Assembly (NCBI GenBank): GCA_000318405.1
Contig: KB291743.1
Span: 35,478-99,477 of the forward strand
Source of the DNA: Brevundimonas diminuta 470-4
GTDB lineage: Bacteria; Pseudomonadota; Alphaproteobacteria; Caulobacterales; Caulobacteraceae
Length of the DNA: 64,000 bases
Direction of reading: 5' to 3'
Below, one piece after another: positions 1-7,960 of this stretch. The first letter of the stretch is position 1. Each line of letters opens with the position of its first letter. Position numbers and translations under genes: made by a program. A model generated the notes under the pieces. It did not search any database. It was not told the DNA's origin and saw only the letters and a program-made list of their open reading frames with translations.

Positions 1-53
1 GCGACAGCGAAACCAAGCGGCCCCTCCGTCACGTCGCCTCCGGCTCCGCGCCA

Positions 54-73
54 CCTCCCCACGAGTGGGGAGG
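54..73. repeat. short perfect inverted repeat downstream of hemB
   Basis: CCTCCCC (54-60) and GGGGAGG (67-73) form a 7-bp stem with a 6-base loop, just beyond the hemB stop codon. No run of T follows on either strand, so it is a weak intrinsic terminator candidate. It could equally be part of a dispersed intergenic element, because the flanking GC-rich text from about base 20 resembles repeats common in Caulobacterales. Bases 1-53 hold no gene that I can see. Confidence 0.4.
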
Positions 74-79
74 AGAGGT

Positions 80-1081
80 TCAGCCCATCATCCGCGCGGC
101 CTGCGGCGCGAAGTAGCTGATGACGCCGGATGCGCCTGCGCGCTTGAAGGCGTGCAGGCTTTCCAGGATGGCGCGGTCCGGGTCCAGCCAGCCGTTGGCG
201 AAGGCGGCCTGCATCATCGCGTACTCGCCCGACACCTGATATGCGAAGGTCGGGACCTTGAACGTCTGCGATACCAGCCGGACGATATCCAGATAGGGCA
301 GGCCCGGCTTGACGATCAGGGCGTCGGCGCCTTCCGACAGGTCCATCGCCACCTCGCGCAGGGCTTCCTCGGCGTTGGCGAAGTCCATCTGATAGGTCTT
401 CTTGTCGCCGGTCAGCGACTTGGACGAGCCGACAGCGTCGCGATACGGGCCGTAGAAGGCCGAGGCGTATTTGGCCGCATAGCTGATGATCAGGGTGTCG
501 CTCAGGCCGTTGGCTTCCAGCGCTTCACGGATGGCCTGAACGCGGCCGTCCATCATGTCGGACGGCGCCACGGCGTCTGCGCCCGCGTGGGCGTGGATGA
601 AGGCCTGTTCGGCCAGCCGCTCCAGCGTTGAATCGTTGACGATGCGGCCGTCTTCCAGAACGCCGTCGTGGCCATGGTCGGTGTAGCAGTCCAGCGCCAC
701 GTCGGTCATGACGCCGATCTCGGGCGCGGCGTCCTTGATGGCGCGGATGCAGTCGGGGATCAGGCCGTCCGGGTCGGTGGCGGCGGTGGCGACGTTGTCC
801 TTCAGCCCGTCGTTCACATTGGGGAACAGGGCCACCATCGGAATGCCCAGATCGCGCGCCTCGACGGCGGCCTTGGCGGCCTCCTTGGGCGACAGGCGGA
901 AGACGCCCGGCATGGAGGCGACCGGCTGGCGGTCCTCGTCGCCGTCGTGGACGATCAGCGGCCAGATCAGATCGGCGGGCGTCAGGGTCGTCTCGGCGAC
1001 CAGACGGCGCACCCAGGGCTGCGAGCGCAGACGACGCGGGCGGGCGTAGGGGAAGGCGGCGGGCTGGAAGGGCATGGTCAT
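80..1081 (-). CDS. hemB: delta-aminolevulinic acid dehydratase (porphobilinogen synthase)
   Basis: This cytoplasmic enzyme condenses two 5-aminolevulinate molecules to porphobilinogen in tetrapyrrole (heme) synthesis. The 333-residue length is normal for the family. The two active-site lysines are visible: K204 in SYAAKYASAFYGPYR and K258 in ALIVKPGLPYLD (Schiff base). The metal loop reads DVALDCYTDHGHDG. The three zinc cysteines of the E. coli enzyme are replaced here by A129, D131 and D139, so this is the aspartate-rich type that does not use the catalytic zinc site and usually depends on Mg or K. The start at 1081 gives MTMPF; an ATG two codons later is possible. The gene is transcribed away from the next gene, with a 310-base gap between them. 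Confidence 0.97.
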   Translation of the reverse strand: MTMPFQPAAFPYARPRRLRSQPWVRRLVAETTLTPADLIWPLIVHDGDEDRQPVASMPGVFRLSPKEAAKAAVEARDLGIPMVALFPNVNDGLKDNVATAATDPDGLIPDCIRAIKDAAPEIGVMTDVALDCYTDHGHDGVLEDGRIVNDSTLERLAEQAFIHAHAGADAVAPSDMMDGRVQAIREALEANGLSDTLIISYAAKYASAFYGPYRDAVGSSKSLTGDKKTYQMDFANAEEALREVAMDLSEGADALIVKPGLPYLDIVRLVSQTFKVPTFAYQVSGEYAMMQAAFANGWLDPDRAILESLHAFKRAGASGVISYFAPQAARMMG

Positions 1082-1152
1082 GCGCGCGGCTTAAAACAAA
1101 GCGGGGGGAGAGGCAAAAGACGAACTGTCCAAGGAGGCTGGGTCCACCTAAC

Positions 1153-1287
1153 CGCTCATCCCGGCGGACGCCGGGATCCAGTTATTTGGCCACAGGGTCG
1201 GTGTTTGAAGTCCGCGCAATGTCACGCCTGAACATCAACGATGTGCGCGTTGCTCGTACTGGGTCCCGGCGTCCGCCGGGATGAGCG
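1153..1287. repeat. pair of 29-base inverted repeats in the hemB/acyl-CoA dehydrogenase gap
   Basis: Bases 1153-1181 and 1259-1287 are reverse complements of each other with one mismatch (base 1262). Each arm also contains its own palindromic core, CCCGGCGGACGCCGGG or its complement, so each can fold alone or pair with the other across the 77-base spacer. This is the architecture of a REP-type dispersed element. I found no second locus in this window. The rest of the 1082-1391 gap shows no credible gene; it should carry the promoters of hemB (leftward) and the acyl-CoA dehydrogenase (rightward). Confidence 0.7.
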
Positions 1288-1391
1288 GAAATCTGATAGG
1301 GGCGCCGACAGCAAGGTGACGCGCGCTCCGCCAGCCGTTAGAAGCGCCCCGAACGCCCCGTCAGAGGGCAGGCTGCAATGCGGGAGCTTTC

Positions 1392-2531
1392 ATGGACTTC
1401 GCCCTCACCGACGATCAACGCGCCATTCAGGACGCGGCCCGCGCCTTCGCCGAGGCCGAGCTGGCGCCGCACTCGGCCCGCTGGGACGAGGACAAGCATT
1501 TCCCGGTCGACGTGCTGAAGGCCGCCGCCGAAATGGGCTTCGCCGGCATCTATACGGGCGAGGAACATGGCGGCATGGGGCTGGGCCGGGTCGAGGCGGC
1601 GCTGATCTTTGAAGAGCTGTCGCGCGGCGATGTGGCGACGGCGGCCTTCATCTCGATCCACAACATGGCGACGTGGATGATCGACAGCTTCGGCTCGGAC
1701 GATCTGCGGGCCCGCTTCGTGCCGTCGCTGGTCGGGATGGAGAAGATCGCCAGCTATTGCCTGACTGAGCCCGGTTCCGGCTCGGACGCGGCGGCGCTGC
1801 GAACGACCGCGGTGCGCGACGGCGACCACTATGTGCTGAACGGGGCCAAGGCCTTCATCTCGGGCGCCGGGACGTCGGACGTCTATGTCGTCATGGTCCG
1901 CACGGGCGGGGAGGGGCCCAAGGGCATCTCGACCCTCGTGGTCGAGGCGGGCACGCCGGGTCTGTCGTTCGGCGCCAATGAGAAGAAGATGGGCTGGAAC
2001 GCCCAGCCGACCGCGGTGGTCAGCTTCGACGACTGCCGGGTGCCGGTCGCCAATCTGGTGGGCGAGGAAGGCGCGGGCTTCAAATACGCCATGGCCGGTC
2101 TGGACGGCGGGCGTCTGAACATCGCCGCCTGTTCGCTGGGCGGGGCGCGTCTGGCGCTGGAGACGGCGCAGGAATACGTCGCCGGCCGCAAGCAGTTCGG
2201 TCAGGCTATCGGTCAGTTCCAGAACACCCAGTTCGAGCTGGCGGACATGGCTACGGACCTTGAGGCGGCCCGTCTGATGGTGCTGCGCGGCGCCTGGGCC
2301 ATCGACACCGGCCACGCGGAAAAGACCAAATGGTGCGCCATGGCCAAGCGCCTGACCACCGACGCCTGCTTCCAGATCGCCGATCAGGCGCTGCAACTGC
2401 ACGGCGGCTACGGCTATCTGAAGGACTACCCGCTGGAGCGGATCGTGCGCGACCTGCGCGTTCACCGCATTCTGGAAGGCACCAATGAGATCATGCGCGT
2501 GATCGTGGCGCGCGAGCTGGCGCGGGGATGA
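1392..2531 (+). CDS. acyl-CoA dehydrogenase, isobutyryl-CoA dehydrogenase-like
   Basis: This FAD flavoprotein oxidises acyl-CoA to enoyl-CoA. At 379 residues it has the full family fold: helical N domain (about 1-120), beta domain with the FAD/substrate motif CLTEPGSGSDAAAL (about 127-140), and a helical C domain. The HRILEGTNEIMR motif carries the catalytic base, E362 by alignment with medium-chain enzymes. HGGYGYLKDYPLER before it is typical of the short/branched-chain subgroup. The neighbouring 3-hydroxyisobutyryl-CoA hydrolase makes valine catabolism (isobutyryl-CoA to methacrylyl-CoA) the likeliest role, but substrate cannot be fixed from sequence alone. The gene overlaps the next start by ATGA. 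Confidence 0.9.
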   Translation: MDFALTDDQRAIQDAARAFAEAELAPHSARWDEDKHFPVDVLKAAAEMGFAGIYTGEEHGGMGLGRVEAALIFEELSRGDVATAAFISIHNMATWMIDSFGSDDLRARFVPSLVGMEKIASYCLTEPGSGSDAAALRTTAVRDGDHYVLNGAKAFISGAGTSDVYVVMVRTGGEGPKGISTLVVEAGTPGLSFGANEKKMGWNAQPTAVVSFDDCRVPVANLVGEEGAGFKYAMAGLDGGRLNIAACSLGGARLALETAQEYVAGRKQFGQAIGQFQNTQFELADMATDLEAARLMVLRGAWAIDTGHAEKTKWCAMAKRLTTDACFQIADQALQLHGGYGYLKDYPLERIVRDLRVHRILEGTNEIMRVIVARELARG

Positions 2532-3109
2532 CGGCCGAGCCTGACGAAGCGATTGGCGTGACGGAAAGTGCGAAGGCGCCTGCCGTTCTGAGCGGCGGCT
2601 CGCTTGATCGCGAGGGGCTCTGGGATGTGTGGCGGCGCTTGACGGAGGAATTCCGCTTCGCCCGGCTGGCGCGCCATCTGCTCCGCTCAAGGTCAGGCTG
2701 GGGTCTGTACGGTGTGGATGTGATTTCGACGTTGAAGTCCACACCGATGGGGATCGGCGCTGGCGCTATCCTCGCCGGGTTGGACACGACGCAACTGACG
2801 GCTTTGTTGGGAATCGCACGCATTAACGCGGCGCGTAACGAGGCTTTGTGGAAGCTGGCGGCGCTGTTTTACGTCTCGGGACCTGTGACGGCGATCCTGG
2901 CCAGTTTTCAGATCGCGCCGGAGTTCACACGGATGGTCATGCTCGGAGGCGGCTTTGGCTTTGCCCTGATCATCATCGGCTTATCGGGCAGCCTGCTGGG
3001 TTACTACACGATCAACTGGCGGGCAGGGCAGGTGGCGGCTCTGATCGAGCTGGAGCTGGTTGAGCGGGCGCAAACCGTCATGGTTTCAGCCCCTGTATCT
3101 GCTGAGTAA
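2528..3109 (+). CDS. hypothetical inner-membrane protein
   Basis: I do not recognise a family for this 193-residue protein. The first 50 residues are hydrophilic, with a basic stretch RFARLARHLLRSRSG. Two clear hydrophobic segments follow, at about 108-130 (KLAALFYVSGPVTAILASFQ) and 136-160 (VMLGGGFGFALIIIGLSGSL), with a weaker one around 73-95. The start ATG overlaps the stop of the acyl-CoA dehydrogenase (ATGA), so the two are probably translationally coupled, and the hydrolase follows 32 bases downstream. It therefore sits inside the valine catabolic unit, although nothing in its sequence indicates an enzymatic role. Confidence 0.75.
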   Translation: MTAEPDEAIGVTESAKAPAVLSGGSLDREGLWDVWRRLTEEFRFARLARHLLRSRSGWGLYGVDVISTLKSTPMGIGAGAILAGLDTTQLTALLGIARINAARNEALWKLAALFYVSGPVTAILASFQIAPEFTRMVMLGGGFGFALIIIGLSGSLLGYYTINWRAGQVAALIELELVERAQTVMVSAPVSAE

Positions 3110-3141
3110 CGCCGCACGTGGCGATTGTTCTGGAGGAAGTC

Positions 3142-4194
3142 TTGTCTGAATCTGAAGTCATCACCCGCATCGAGAACGGTGTCGGCCGCATCACCCTGAA
3201 CCGGCCCAAGGCGATTCACGCCCTGAACCGGGCGATGTGCGAGGCGATGATCGAGGCGCTGCTGGCGTGGCGCGAGGACAGCGCCGTGCAATCAGTGCTG
3301 ATCGACCATGCGGGCGAGCGCGGCTTCTGCGCCGGGGGGGACATCCGCATGATCGCCGAGAGCGGGGCAGGGGACGCCTCCGAGGCCAAGGCTTTCTTCA
3401 AGACCGAGTATCAGCTGAACCATCTGATGTTCGTCTATCCCAAGCCGATCACGGCGGTGGTGGACGGCATCGTCATGGGCGGCGGCGTGGGCATCAGCGA
3501 GCCTGCCGACATCCGCATCGCCACGGAGCGCACCACCTACGCCATGCCTGAAACCGGCATCGGCCTGTTCCCCGACGTGGGCGGCGGCTGGTTCCTGCCG
3601 CGCCTGCCGGGCCAGACGGGGGTGTGGCTGGCCCTGACGGGCGCGCGGCTGAAGGCGGCGGATACGGTGGCCTTGGGCATCCATACGCACTTTGTGGCGT
3701 CGGAGGCCGTCGAGGCGTTGAAGGCCGAACTGCTGGCCGCGCCTGCCGACCCGCAGACGGTCGCTGACCGCGCCGCCGGGGACGCCGGGCTGTCTCCGTT
3801 GGCTCCGCACCGTGAGGCCATCGACCGCCTGTTCGCCTTCGACACGGTCGAGGAGATCGTCGCCGCCCTTCAGGCCGACGGCTCGGACTGGGCGTTGAAG
3901 CAACTCGACATCCTGAAGACCAAGTCGCCGCAGTCGCTGAAGGTGTCATTGCGCCAGATCCGCACGGGCGCCACCCTTACCGAATTCGCCGACAACATGG
4001 CGATGGAATATGCGCTGGGCGGCCGCGTGGTTCAGACCCACGACTTCCAGGAGGGCGTCCGCGCCGTCATCATCGATAAGGACAATGCGCCGAAGTGGTC
4101 GCCCGCCGATCTGGCGGGCGTTTCCGATGCGCAGATCGAGGCGTTGTTCGCAGCTCTGCCTTCTGCTGAGGCATGGAAACCGCTGATCAGCTGA
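3142..4194 (+). CDS. 3-hydroxyisobutyryl-CoA hydrolase (enoyl-CoA hydratase/isomerase family)
   Basis: It hydrolyses 3-hydroxyisobutyryl-CoA to 3-hydroxyisobutyrate in valine degradation. The crotonase fold shows the oxyanion-hole motif GFCAGGDIRMIAESG and the hydrolase signature MPETGIGLFPDVGGGW, plus the long C-terminal extension that separates this group from ordinary hydratases. I chose TTG at 3142 as the start because a strong Shine-Dalgarno sequence, GGAGGAA (3132-3138), lies just before it and the resulting N terminus (MSESEVITRIENGVGRITLNR) fits the family at 350 residues. A GTG at 3118 in the same frame would add 8 residues but would place that SD inside the gene. Co-directional with the acyl-CoA dehydrogenase. 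Confidence 0.88.
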   Translation: MSESEVITRIENGVGRITLNRPKAIHALNRAMCEAMIEALLAWREDSAVQSVLIDHAGERGFCAGGDIRMIAESGAGDASEAKAFFKTEYQLNHLMFVYPKPITAVVDGIVMGGGVGISEPADIRIATERTTYAMPETGIGLFPDVGGGWFLPRLPGQTGVWLALTGARLKAADTVALGIHTHFVASEAVEALKAELLAAPADPQTVADRAAGDAGLSPLAPHREAIDRLFAFDTVEEIVAALQADGSDWALKQLDILKTKSPQSLKVSLRQIRTGATLTEFADNMAMEYALGGRVVQTHDFQEGVRAVIIDKDNAPKWSPADLAGVSDAQIEALFAALPSAEAWKPLIS

Positions 4195-4245
4195 TTTCGC
4201 GCAAGCTTCATTGTTCCGGGCGGGGGAAAAGCCTATCTTGGCGGC

Positions 4246-5616
4246 ATGAGTAAGCGCTGGACCCCCGAATCCTGGAGAAACAAGCCCGTTCTGCATATGC
4301 CGACGGACTATCCGGACGCCGCCGAACTGGCGCGCGTCGAAGACGAGCTGCGCGCGATGCCGCCCCTTGTCTTTGCGGGCGAGGCGCGCAAGCTCACCAG
4401 CCACCTGGCCCAGGTCGAGGCGGGCGACGCCTTCCTGCTGCAGGGCGGCGACTGCGCCGAGAGCTTCAAGGAGTTCTCGACCGACAACATCCGCGACACC
4501 TTCCGCCTGATCCTGCAGATGGCGGTGGTGCTGACCTTCGCCGGTCGCAAGCCGGTGGTGAAGGTAGGCCGCATCGCCGGTCAGTTCGCCAAGCCGCGCT
4601 CGTCCCCGGTCGAGGAGATCGGCGGGGTCGAGCTGCCGTCCTATCGCGGCGACATCATCAACGGCATGGGCTTCACGCCGGAAGAGCGCACGCCCGATCC
4701 GCAGCGCCTGATCCGCGCCTATAACCAGTCGGCCTCGACGCTGAACTTGCTTCGCGCCTTTGCGGGCGGGGGGTATGCGGACCTCTACAACATCCACCGC
4801 TGGACGCTGGGCTTCGCCGATGACGGCGCGGGCGCGGCCTACCGCGAGCTGGCCGACAAGATCACCGAGGCCCTGGCCTTCATGGAGGCGGTCGGCGTCA
4901 CGCCTGAAACGCATCCCGATCTGTCGCGCGTCGAGGTCTTCACCAGCCATGAAGCCCTGCTGCTGAACGTCGAGGGCGCCCTGACGCGCCTGGACGGCTC
5001 GACCGGCGAATGGTTCGACACCTCGGCCCACATGCTGTGGATCGGCGAGCGGACGCGCCAGCTGGACGGCGCCCACATCGAGTTCATGCGCGGCATCTCC
5101 AACCCCATCGGGGTCAAGTGCGGGCCGACCATGACGGCGGACGACCTGCTGCCGCTGATCGACGCCCTGAATCCGAACAACATTCCGGGCCGCCTGACGC
5201 TGATCGGCCGCTTCGGCCACGACAAGGTGGGCGACCGCCTGCCGGGCTTGATGCGGGCGGTGAAGGCGGCGGGCAAGCGCGTCATCTGGTCGATCGACCC
5301 CATGCACGGCAATACGCTGAAGGCGGGCAACGGCTACAAGACCCGTCCGTTCGACCGCGTGATGACCGAGGTCCGCACCTTCATCGATGTGGCCGAGGCC
5401 GAGGGCGTCCACCCCGGCGGCGTCCACCTGGAGATGACCGGCCAGAACGTCACCGAGTGCATCGGCGGCGCCCAGGCGGTGACCGAGGACGACCTGTCGA
5501 GCCGCTATCACACCCACTGCGATCCGCGGCTGAACGCGGATCAGGCGCTGGAGCTGGCCTTTTTGGTCGCCGAGCGTCTCAAGGCCGGGCGGCAGGCCCG
5601 GTCCGAGGCCGCATGA
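4246..5616 (+). CDS. class II 3-deoxy-7-phosphoheptulonate synthase (DAHP synthase)
   Basis: This enzyme condenses phosphoenolpyruvate with erythrose 4-phosphate, the first step of the shikimate pathway. At 456 residues it is the plant/actinobacterial class II type rather than the E. coli AroG type. Recognisable segments are [11 protein letters not shown] (metal ligand C70), [40 protein letters not shown] and [19 protein letters not shown]. These contain the PEP-binding residues and the His, Glu and Asp metal ligands. The stop codon overlaps the ATG of the prephenate dehydratase (ATGA), so entry into the aromatic pathway is coupled to the phenylalanine branch. Confidence 0.95.
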   Translation: MSKRWTPESWRNKPVLHMPTDYPDAAELARVEDELRAMPPLVFAGEARKLTSHLAQVEAGDAFLLQGGDCAESFKEFSTDNIRDTFRLILQMAVVLTFAGRKPVVKVGRIAGQFAKPRSSPVEEIGGVELPSYRGDIINGMGFTPEERTPDPQRLIRAYNQSASTLNLLRAFAGGGYADLYNIHRWTLGFADDGAGAAYRELADKITEALAFMEAVGVTPETHPDLSRVEVFTSHEALLLNVEGALTRLDGSTGEWFDTSAHMLWIGERTRQLDGAHIEFMRGISNPIGVKCGPTMTADDLLPLIDALNPNNIPGRLTLIGRFGHDKVGDRLPGLMRAVKAAGKRVIWSIDPMHGNTLKAGNGYKTRPFDRVMTEVRTFIDVAEAEGVHPGGVHLEMTGQNVTECIGGAQAVTEDDLSSRYHTHCDPRLNADQALELAFLVAERLKAGRQARSEAA

Positions 5617-6179
5617 CGGCAGAAGACCAGACGCCTGGCCGCGTCGCCTATCAGGGCGCGCCGGGCGCCTTCAGCCATGAGGCCTGCCTCGACCTGCGCC
5701 CATGGGACGAAGCGGTCGGCTTTGAGACGTTCCAGGGCGCCATTGACGCGGTCCTGAGCGGCGACTGCCACTGCGCCCTGATTCCGGTCGAGAACTCGAC
5801 CGTGGGCGTGGTCGAGCCCGCCGCGACGCTGGTGAGAGAGGCGGGGCTGGTGGCGGTCAGCGACGCCTGGCGGCCGATCCGTCTGGCCCTGCTGGGCGCG
5901 CCCGAGGCGCGGCTGTCGGACGTGAAGACGGCCGAGAGCCACCCGGTGGCCCTGCAGCAGTGCTCCAAGGCCCTGAAAGAGATGGCGATCACGGCCGTCG
6001 AAGTGTTCGACACCGGGGGCGCGGCCGCTGCGGTGGCCGAGGCGGGCGACGTCTCGCGCGCGGCTGTCGCCCCGGCCCGCGCGGCTGAGGTGTATGGCCT
6101 GTCGGTTCTGCGCAACGATCTGCAGGATTTCAGCGACAACCGCACACGGTTTGTCCTCTTCGTCGCCTCTGAGACTTGA
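5613..6179 (+). CDS. pheA: prephenate dehydratase, catalytic domain only (no ACT domain)
   Basis: It converts prephenate to phenylpyruvate for phenylalanine synthesis. The 188 residues cover just the periplasmic-binding-protein-like catalytic domain: [14 protein letters not shown] at the N terminus, [11 protein letters not shown] in the middle, and the catalytic Thr-Arg-Phe motif in DNRTRFVLF at the very end. The protein stops 6 residues later. The C-terminal ACT domain that normally binds phenylalanine for feedback inhibition (family length about 270-290) is absent. The start is fixed by the ATGA overlap with the DAHP synthase gene. Transcription may end in the hairpin region at 6208-6243. 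Confidence 0.9.
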   Translation: MTAEDQTPGRVAYQGAPGAFSHEACLDLRPWDEAVGFETFQGAIDAVLSGDCHCALIPVENSTVGVVEPAATLVREAGLVAVSDAWRPIRLALLGAPEARLSDVKTAESHPVALQQCSKALKEMAITAVEVFDTGGAAAAVAEAGDVSRAAVAPARAAEVYGLSVLRNDLQDFSDNRTRFVLFVASET

Positions 6180-6207
6180 CCGCGCACAAAATTTGCGGCT
6201 TTAAGAC

Positions 6208-6243
6208 CCGGTCGGATCAACCCTGATCCAGAAACCGGACCGG
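6208..6243 (+). repeat. nested hairpin between prephenate dehydratase and the leader peptide
   Basis: CCGGTC (6208-6213) pairs with GACCGG (6238-6243), and GGATCA with TGATCC forms an inner stem. There is no T run after it. It may mark the 3' end of the upstream operon or be the first element of the 5' leader that controls chorismate mutase. Confidence 0.4.
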
Positions 6244-6247
6244 ATTC

Positions 6248-6349
6248 ATGTCCTCGCTGCGCGCACAAATGACCCTTGAAACCACCACGCGCGCGGTGGC
6301 CGGCTTTTATTTTGGCTACGGCTATTACGGCTTTCGATACGCCGGCTGA
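6248..6349 (+). CDS. Phe/Tyr-rich leader peptide upstream of chorismate mutase
   Basis: This 33-codon open frame ends with GFYFGYGYYGFRYAG. Three Phe and five Tyr codons fall within 12 consecutive codons (6305-6340), in a region where neighbouring proteins have few aromatic residues. That is the hallmark of an amino-acid-sensing leader peptide (compare pheL of E. coli, which is Phe-rich), and the next gene makes the common Phe/Tyr precursor prephenate. A second in-frame ATG at 6269 gives a 26-residue version. The Shine-Dalgarno signal before either ATG is weak. GCCGGC occurs at both ends of the codon block (6299-6304 and 6341-6346) and is self-complementary, so ribosome position would change RNA folding. 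Function is inferred; the codon composition is seen directly. Confidence 0.75.
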   Translation: MSSLRAQMTLETTTRAVAGFYFGYGYYGFRYAG

Positions 6350-6365
6350 GGCGTCGGGCTTCTAA

Positions 6366-6413
6366 CCAGACCCTGACTGTCTCGCTGGCGACCGCTTCTC
6401 CCCAAGCGGCCAG
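6366..6413 (+). promoter_or_regulatory. candidate alternative hairpins of an attenuator
   Basis: Two mutually exclusive stems share bases 6385-6388 (CTGG). Hairpin A pairs CCAGAC (6366-6371) with GTCT and GG of 6379-6388. Hairpin B pairs CTGG (6385-6388) with CCAG (6410-6413) and CCGCTT (6392-6397) with AAGCGG (6404-6409). They lie 17 bases after the leader stop codon, as expected for antiterminator and terminator forms. Hairpin B has no following U run, so if this works it may act through Rho or through translation of chorismate mutase rather than by intrinsic termination. Confidence 0.45.
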
Positions 6414-6491
6414 TACGCGCGTTCACGCCTGACCTTCTGTCGGCGGGACGCGACCTCCCCATCGAAATCCCATGCTGAAAGCCATCTCCCC

Positions 6492-7265
6492 ATGTCGCAA
6501 TCCGCCATCCAGCAAGTCTGGCCCGCTGAAACCCCCGCCGAAACCGTTGAACTGAGCGCCGAACAGAAGGCGCTGGCCGCCCTGCGCGCCGAAATCGACA
6601 GCCTGGACGATCAGATCCTCGAACTGTTCGAGCGCCGTCTGGCCGTCGCCGCCCAGGTGGGCAAGGCCAAGGACGCCCCGACCGGTCCCCACACCAAGCT
6701 GCGCCCCGACCGCGAACAGGCCGTCCAGGCCCGCCTCCTGAAGCAGTGCGAACCCGAAAACCGCGAAGCCGTCGAACACCTGTGGCGCGAGATCGTCGGT
6801 TGGGGTCTGGCGCGTCAGGGCCGCCTGCAGGTCCAGGTCTGGGCCCCGATCGATCCGGCCAAGGCGGTCGACGGCGCCCGTCTGCGGTTCGGCGCCGCCG
6901 CCGACATCAAGCTGGTCCTCGACCCGCAGGCCGCTCTGGCCCATGCCGCCGAGGGCAAGGGCGTGGCTGTCCTGTCGATCAGCGGCGATGATCCCTGGTG
7001 GATCGGCCTGCGCCGCGAATGGTCGATGCTGAGCGTGTTCGACGGTTACGGCGGCGAGACGCCTACGTCTCTGGCTGTCGGCAAGATCGATCCGCCGGCC
7101 CTGCCCAAGGGCCGCCGCGTGGTGGTCACGGCGGGCGGCGATGCCGGCGACGGTTCGGGCGCGCGCCGCTGGGGCCTGAACACGCACCACGGCTGGACCC
7201 TGGCCCTGACCGACGCCGATGTGGCGCCGGGAGAGGTCGAGGGCGGCGTCGGCGCCATCGGCTGA
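6492..7265 (+). CDS. chorismate mutase (AroQ class) with an uncharacterised C-terminal domain
   Basis: It rearranges chorismate to prephenate, the branch point toward Phe and Tyr. Residues about 25-110 are an all-helical AroQ domain: LAALRAEIDSLDDQILELFE, then RRLAVAAQVGKAK with the active-site Arg and Lys, then LRPDREQAV and the helix that closes the site. Residues about 115-257 match no domain I recognise; their pattern of short strands and helices (LQVQVWAP, DIKLVLDP, GVAVLSI, RRVVVTAG) vaguely recalls the binding-protein fold of prephenate dehydratase, but this is speculative. The gene is separated from the dehydratase by the Phe/Tyr leader, so it is probably controlled by charged tRNA-Phe and tRNA-Tyr. 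Confidence 0.9.
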   Translation: MSQSAIQQVWPAETPAETVELSAEQKALAALRAEIDSLDDQILELFERRLAVAAQVGKAKDAPTGPHTKLRPDREQAVQARLLKQCEPENREAVEHLWREIVGWGLARQGRLQVQVWAPIDPAKAVDGARLRFGAAADIKLVLDPQAALAHAAEGKGVAVLSISGDDPWWIGLRREWSMLSVFDGYGGETPTSLAVGKIDPPALPKGRRVVVTAGGDAGDGSGARRWGLNTHHGWTLALTDADVAPGEVEGGVGAIG

Positions 7266-7313
7266 CGCAGCGCGTTAACTCCGTCTCAAAGCAGGGCGGG
7301 CGAGGGTGGCGTC

Positions 7314-7943
7314 ATGGTCCAGCCCGTCCTGCATCGACTGCCGCTTGCCGTCGCCTTTTCGGCGGGCGCCCTGACGCTGGCTAGCTGCGGCGTGAACGAA
7401 CGCGATCCGCATCGTTTCGAGGCCCTGGCGCAGTCTGTCGCCGCCATCCCGGTATCGGCTGAAGGGGAAGGCGAGGCGACGGCGTCGTCCGTCACTCCGC
7501 GTCAGCGCGCAGCGCCGCTGAAGGTCGAACTGATGACCCCGCACGAGTTGTGGGACGAGCGCGAAGGTCTGGTCGCCAAGGAAGGTCTGGGCAGGGTTCG
7601 TCGGACCTCTGCGGCTACGCCCGCCGCAAGCGCGTATCCTGATTTCGAGGCTCCTGGGCCCGCCGTCCCGACCGAACGACCATCGACGCCGACAGCACGC
7701 CATGTGCAGCTCGGCGCCTTTTCCAGCGAGGAGGGCGCACGGGCGGCATGGTCGCGCCTGAGCCGCAGCGCGGGCGGCGCGGCCCTGTCGGGGCTTCAGC
7801 CTGCTTATGAAGCGGTCGAGGTCGGCGGACGCCATCTGGTCCGGTTGAAGGTCGCCGCCACGCCTGAACAGGCGCAGATTCTGTGCCGCGATCTGGCGGC
7901 GTCGGACCCCTGGTGCGCGCACTCCGGCGGCGCGGCGGCCTGA
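7314..7943 (+). CDS. SPOR-domain lipoprotein
   Basis: The N terminus is a lipoprotein signal with lipobox LASC, so C25 should be lipidated after cleavage. A long low-complexity linker (about 30-125) follows. Residues about 128-205 look like a SPOR domain (HVQLGAFSSEEGARAAWSRL through HLVRLKVAATPEQAQILC), which binds denuded septal peptidoglycan. A role at the division site or in cell-wall remodelling follows from the domain. It lies just before the division regulator mipZ, though 120 bases separate them and a promoter is likely in the gap. Confidence 0.8.
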   Translation: MVQPVLHRLPLAVAFSAGALTLASCGVNERDPHRFEALAQSVAAIPVSAEGEGEATASSVTPRQRAAPLKVELMTPHELWDEREGLVAKEGLGRVRRTSAATPAASAYPDFEAPGPAVPTERPSTPTARHVQLGAFSSEEGARAAWSRLSRSAGGAALSGLQPAYEAVEVGGRHLVRLKVAATPEQAQILCRDLAASDPWCAHSGGAAA

Positions 7944-7960
7944 TCGTCCACAGGCTCAGC

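Noticed and set aside
3946-5517. 523-codon open frame opposite DAHP synthase
   Set aside because: Antisense shadow of a conserved enzyme gene; no recognisable product.
6472-6555. Second small open frame overlapping the start of chorismate mutase
   Set aside because: Pro/Lys-rich out-of-frame reading of the coding sequence without a regulatory codon bias.
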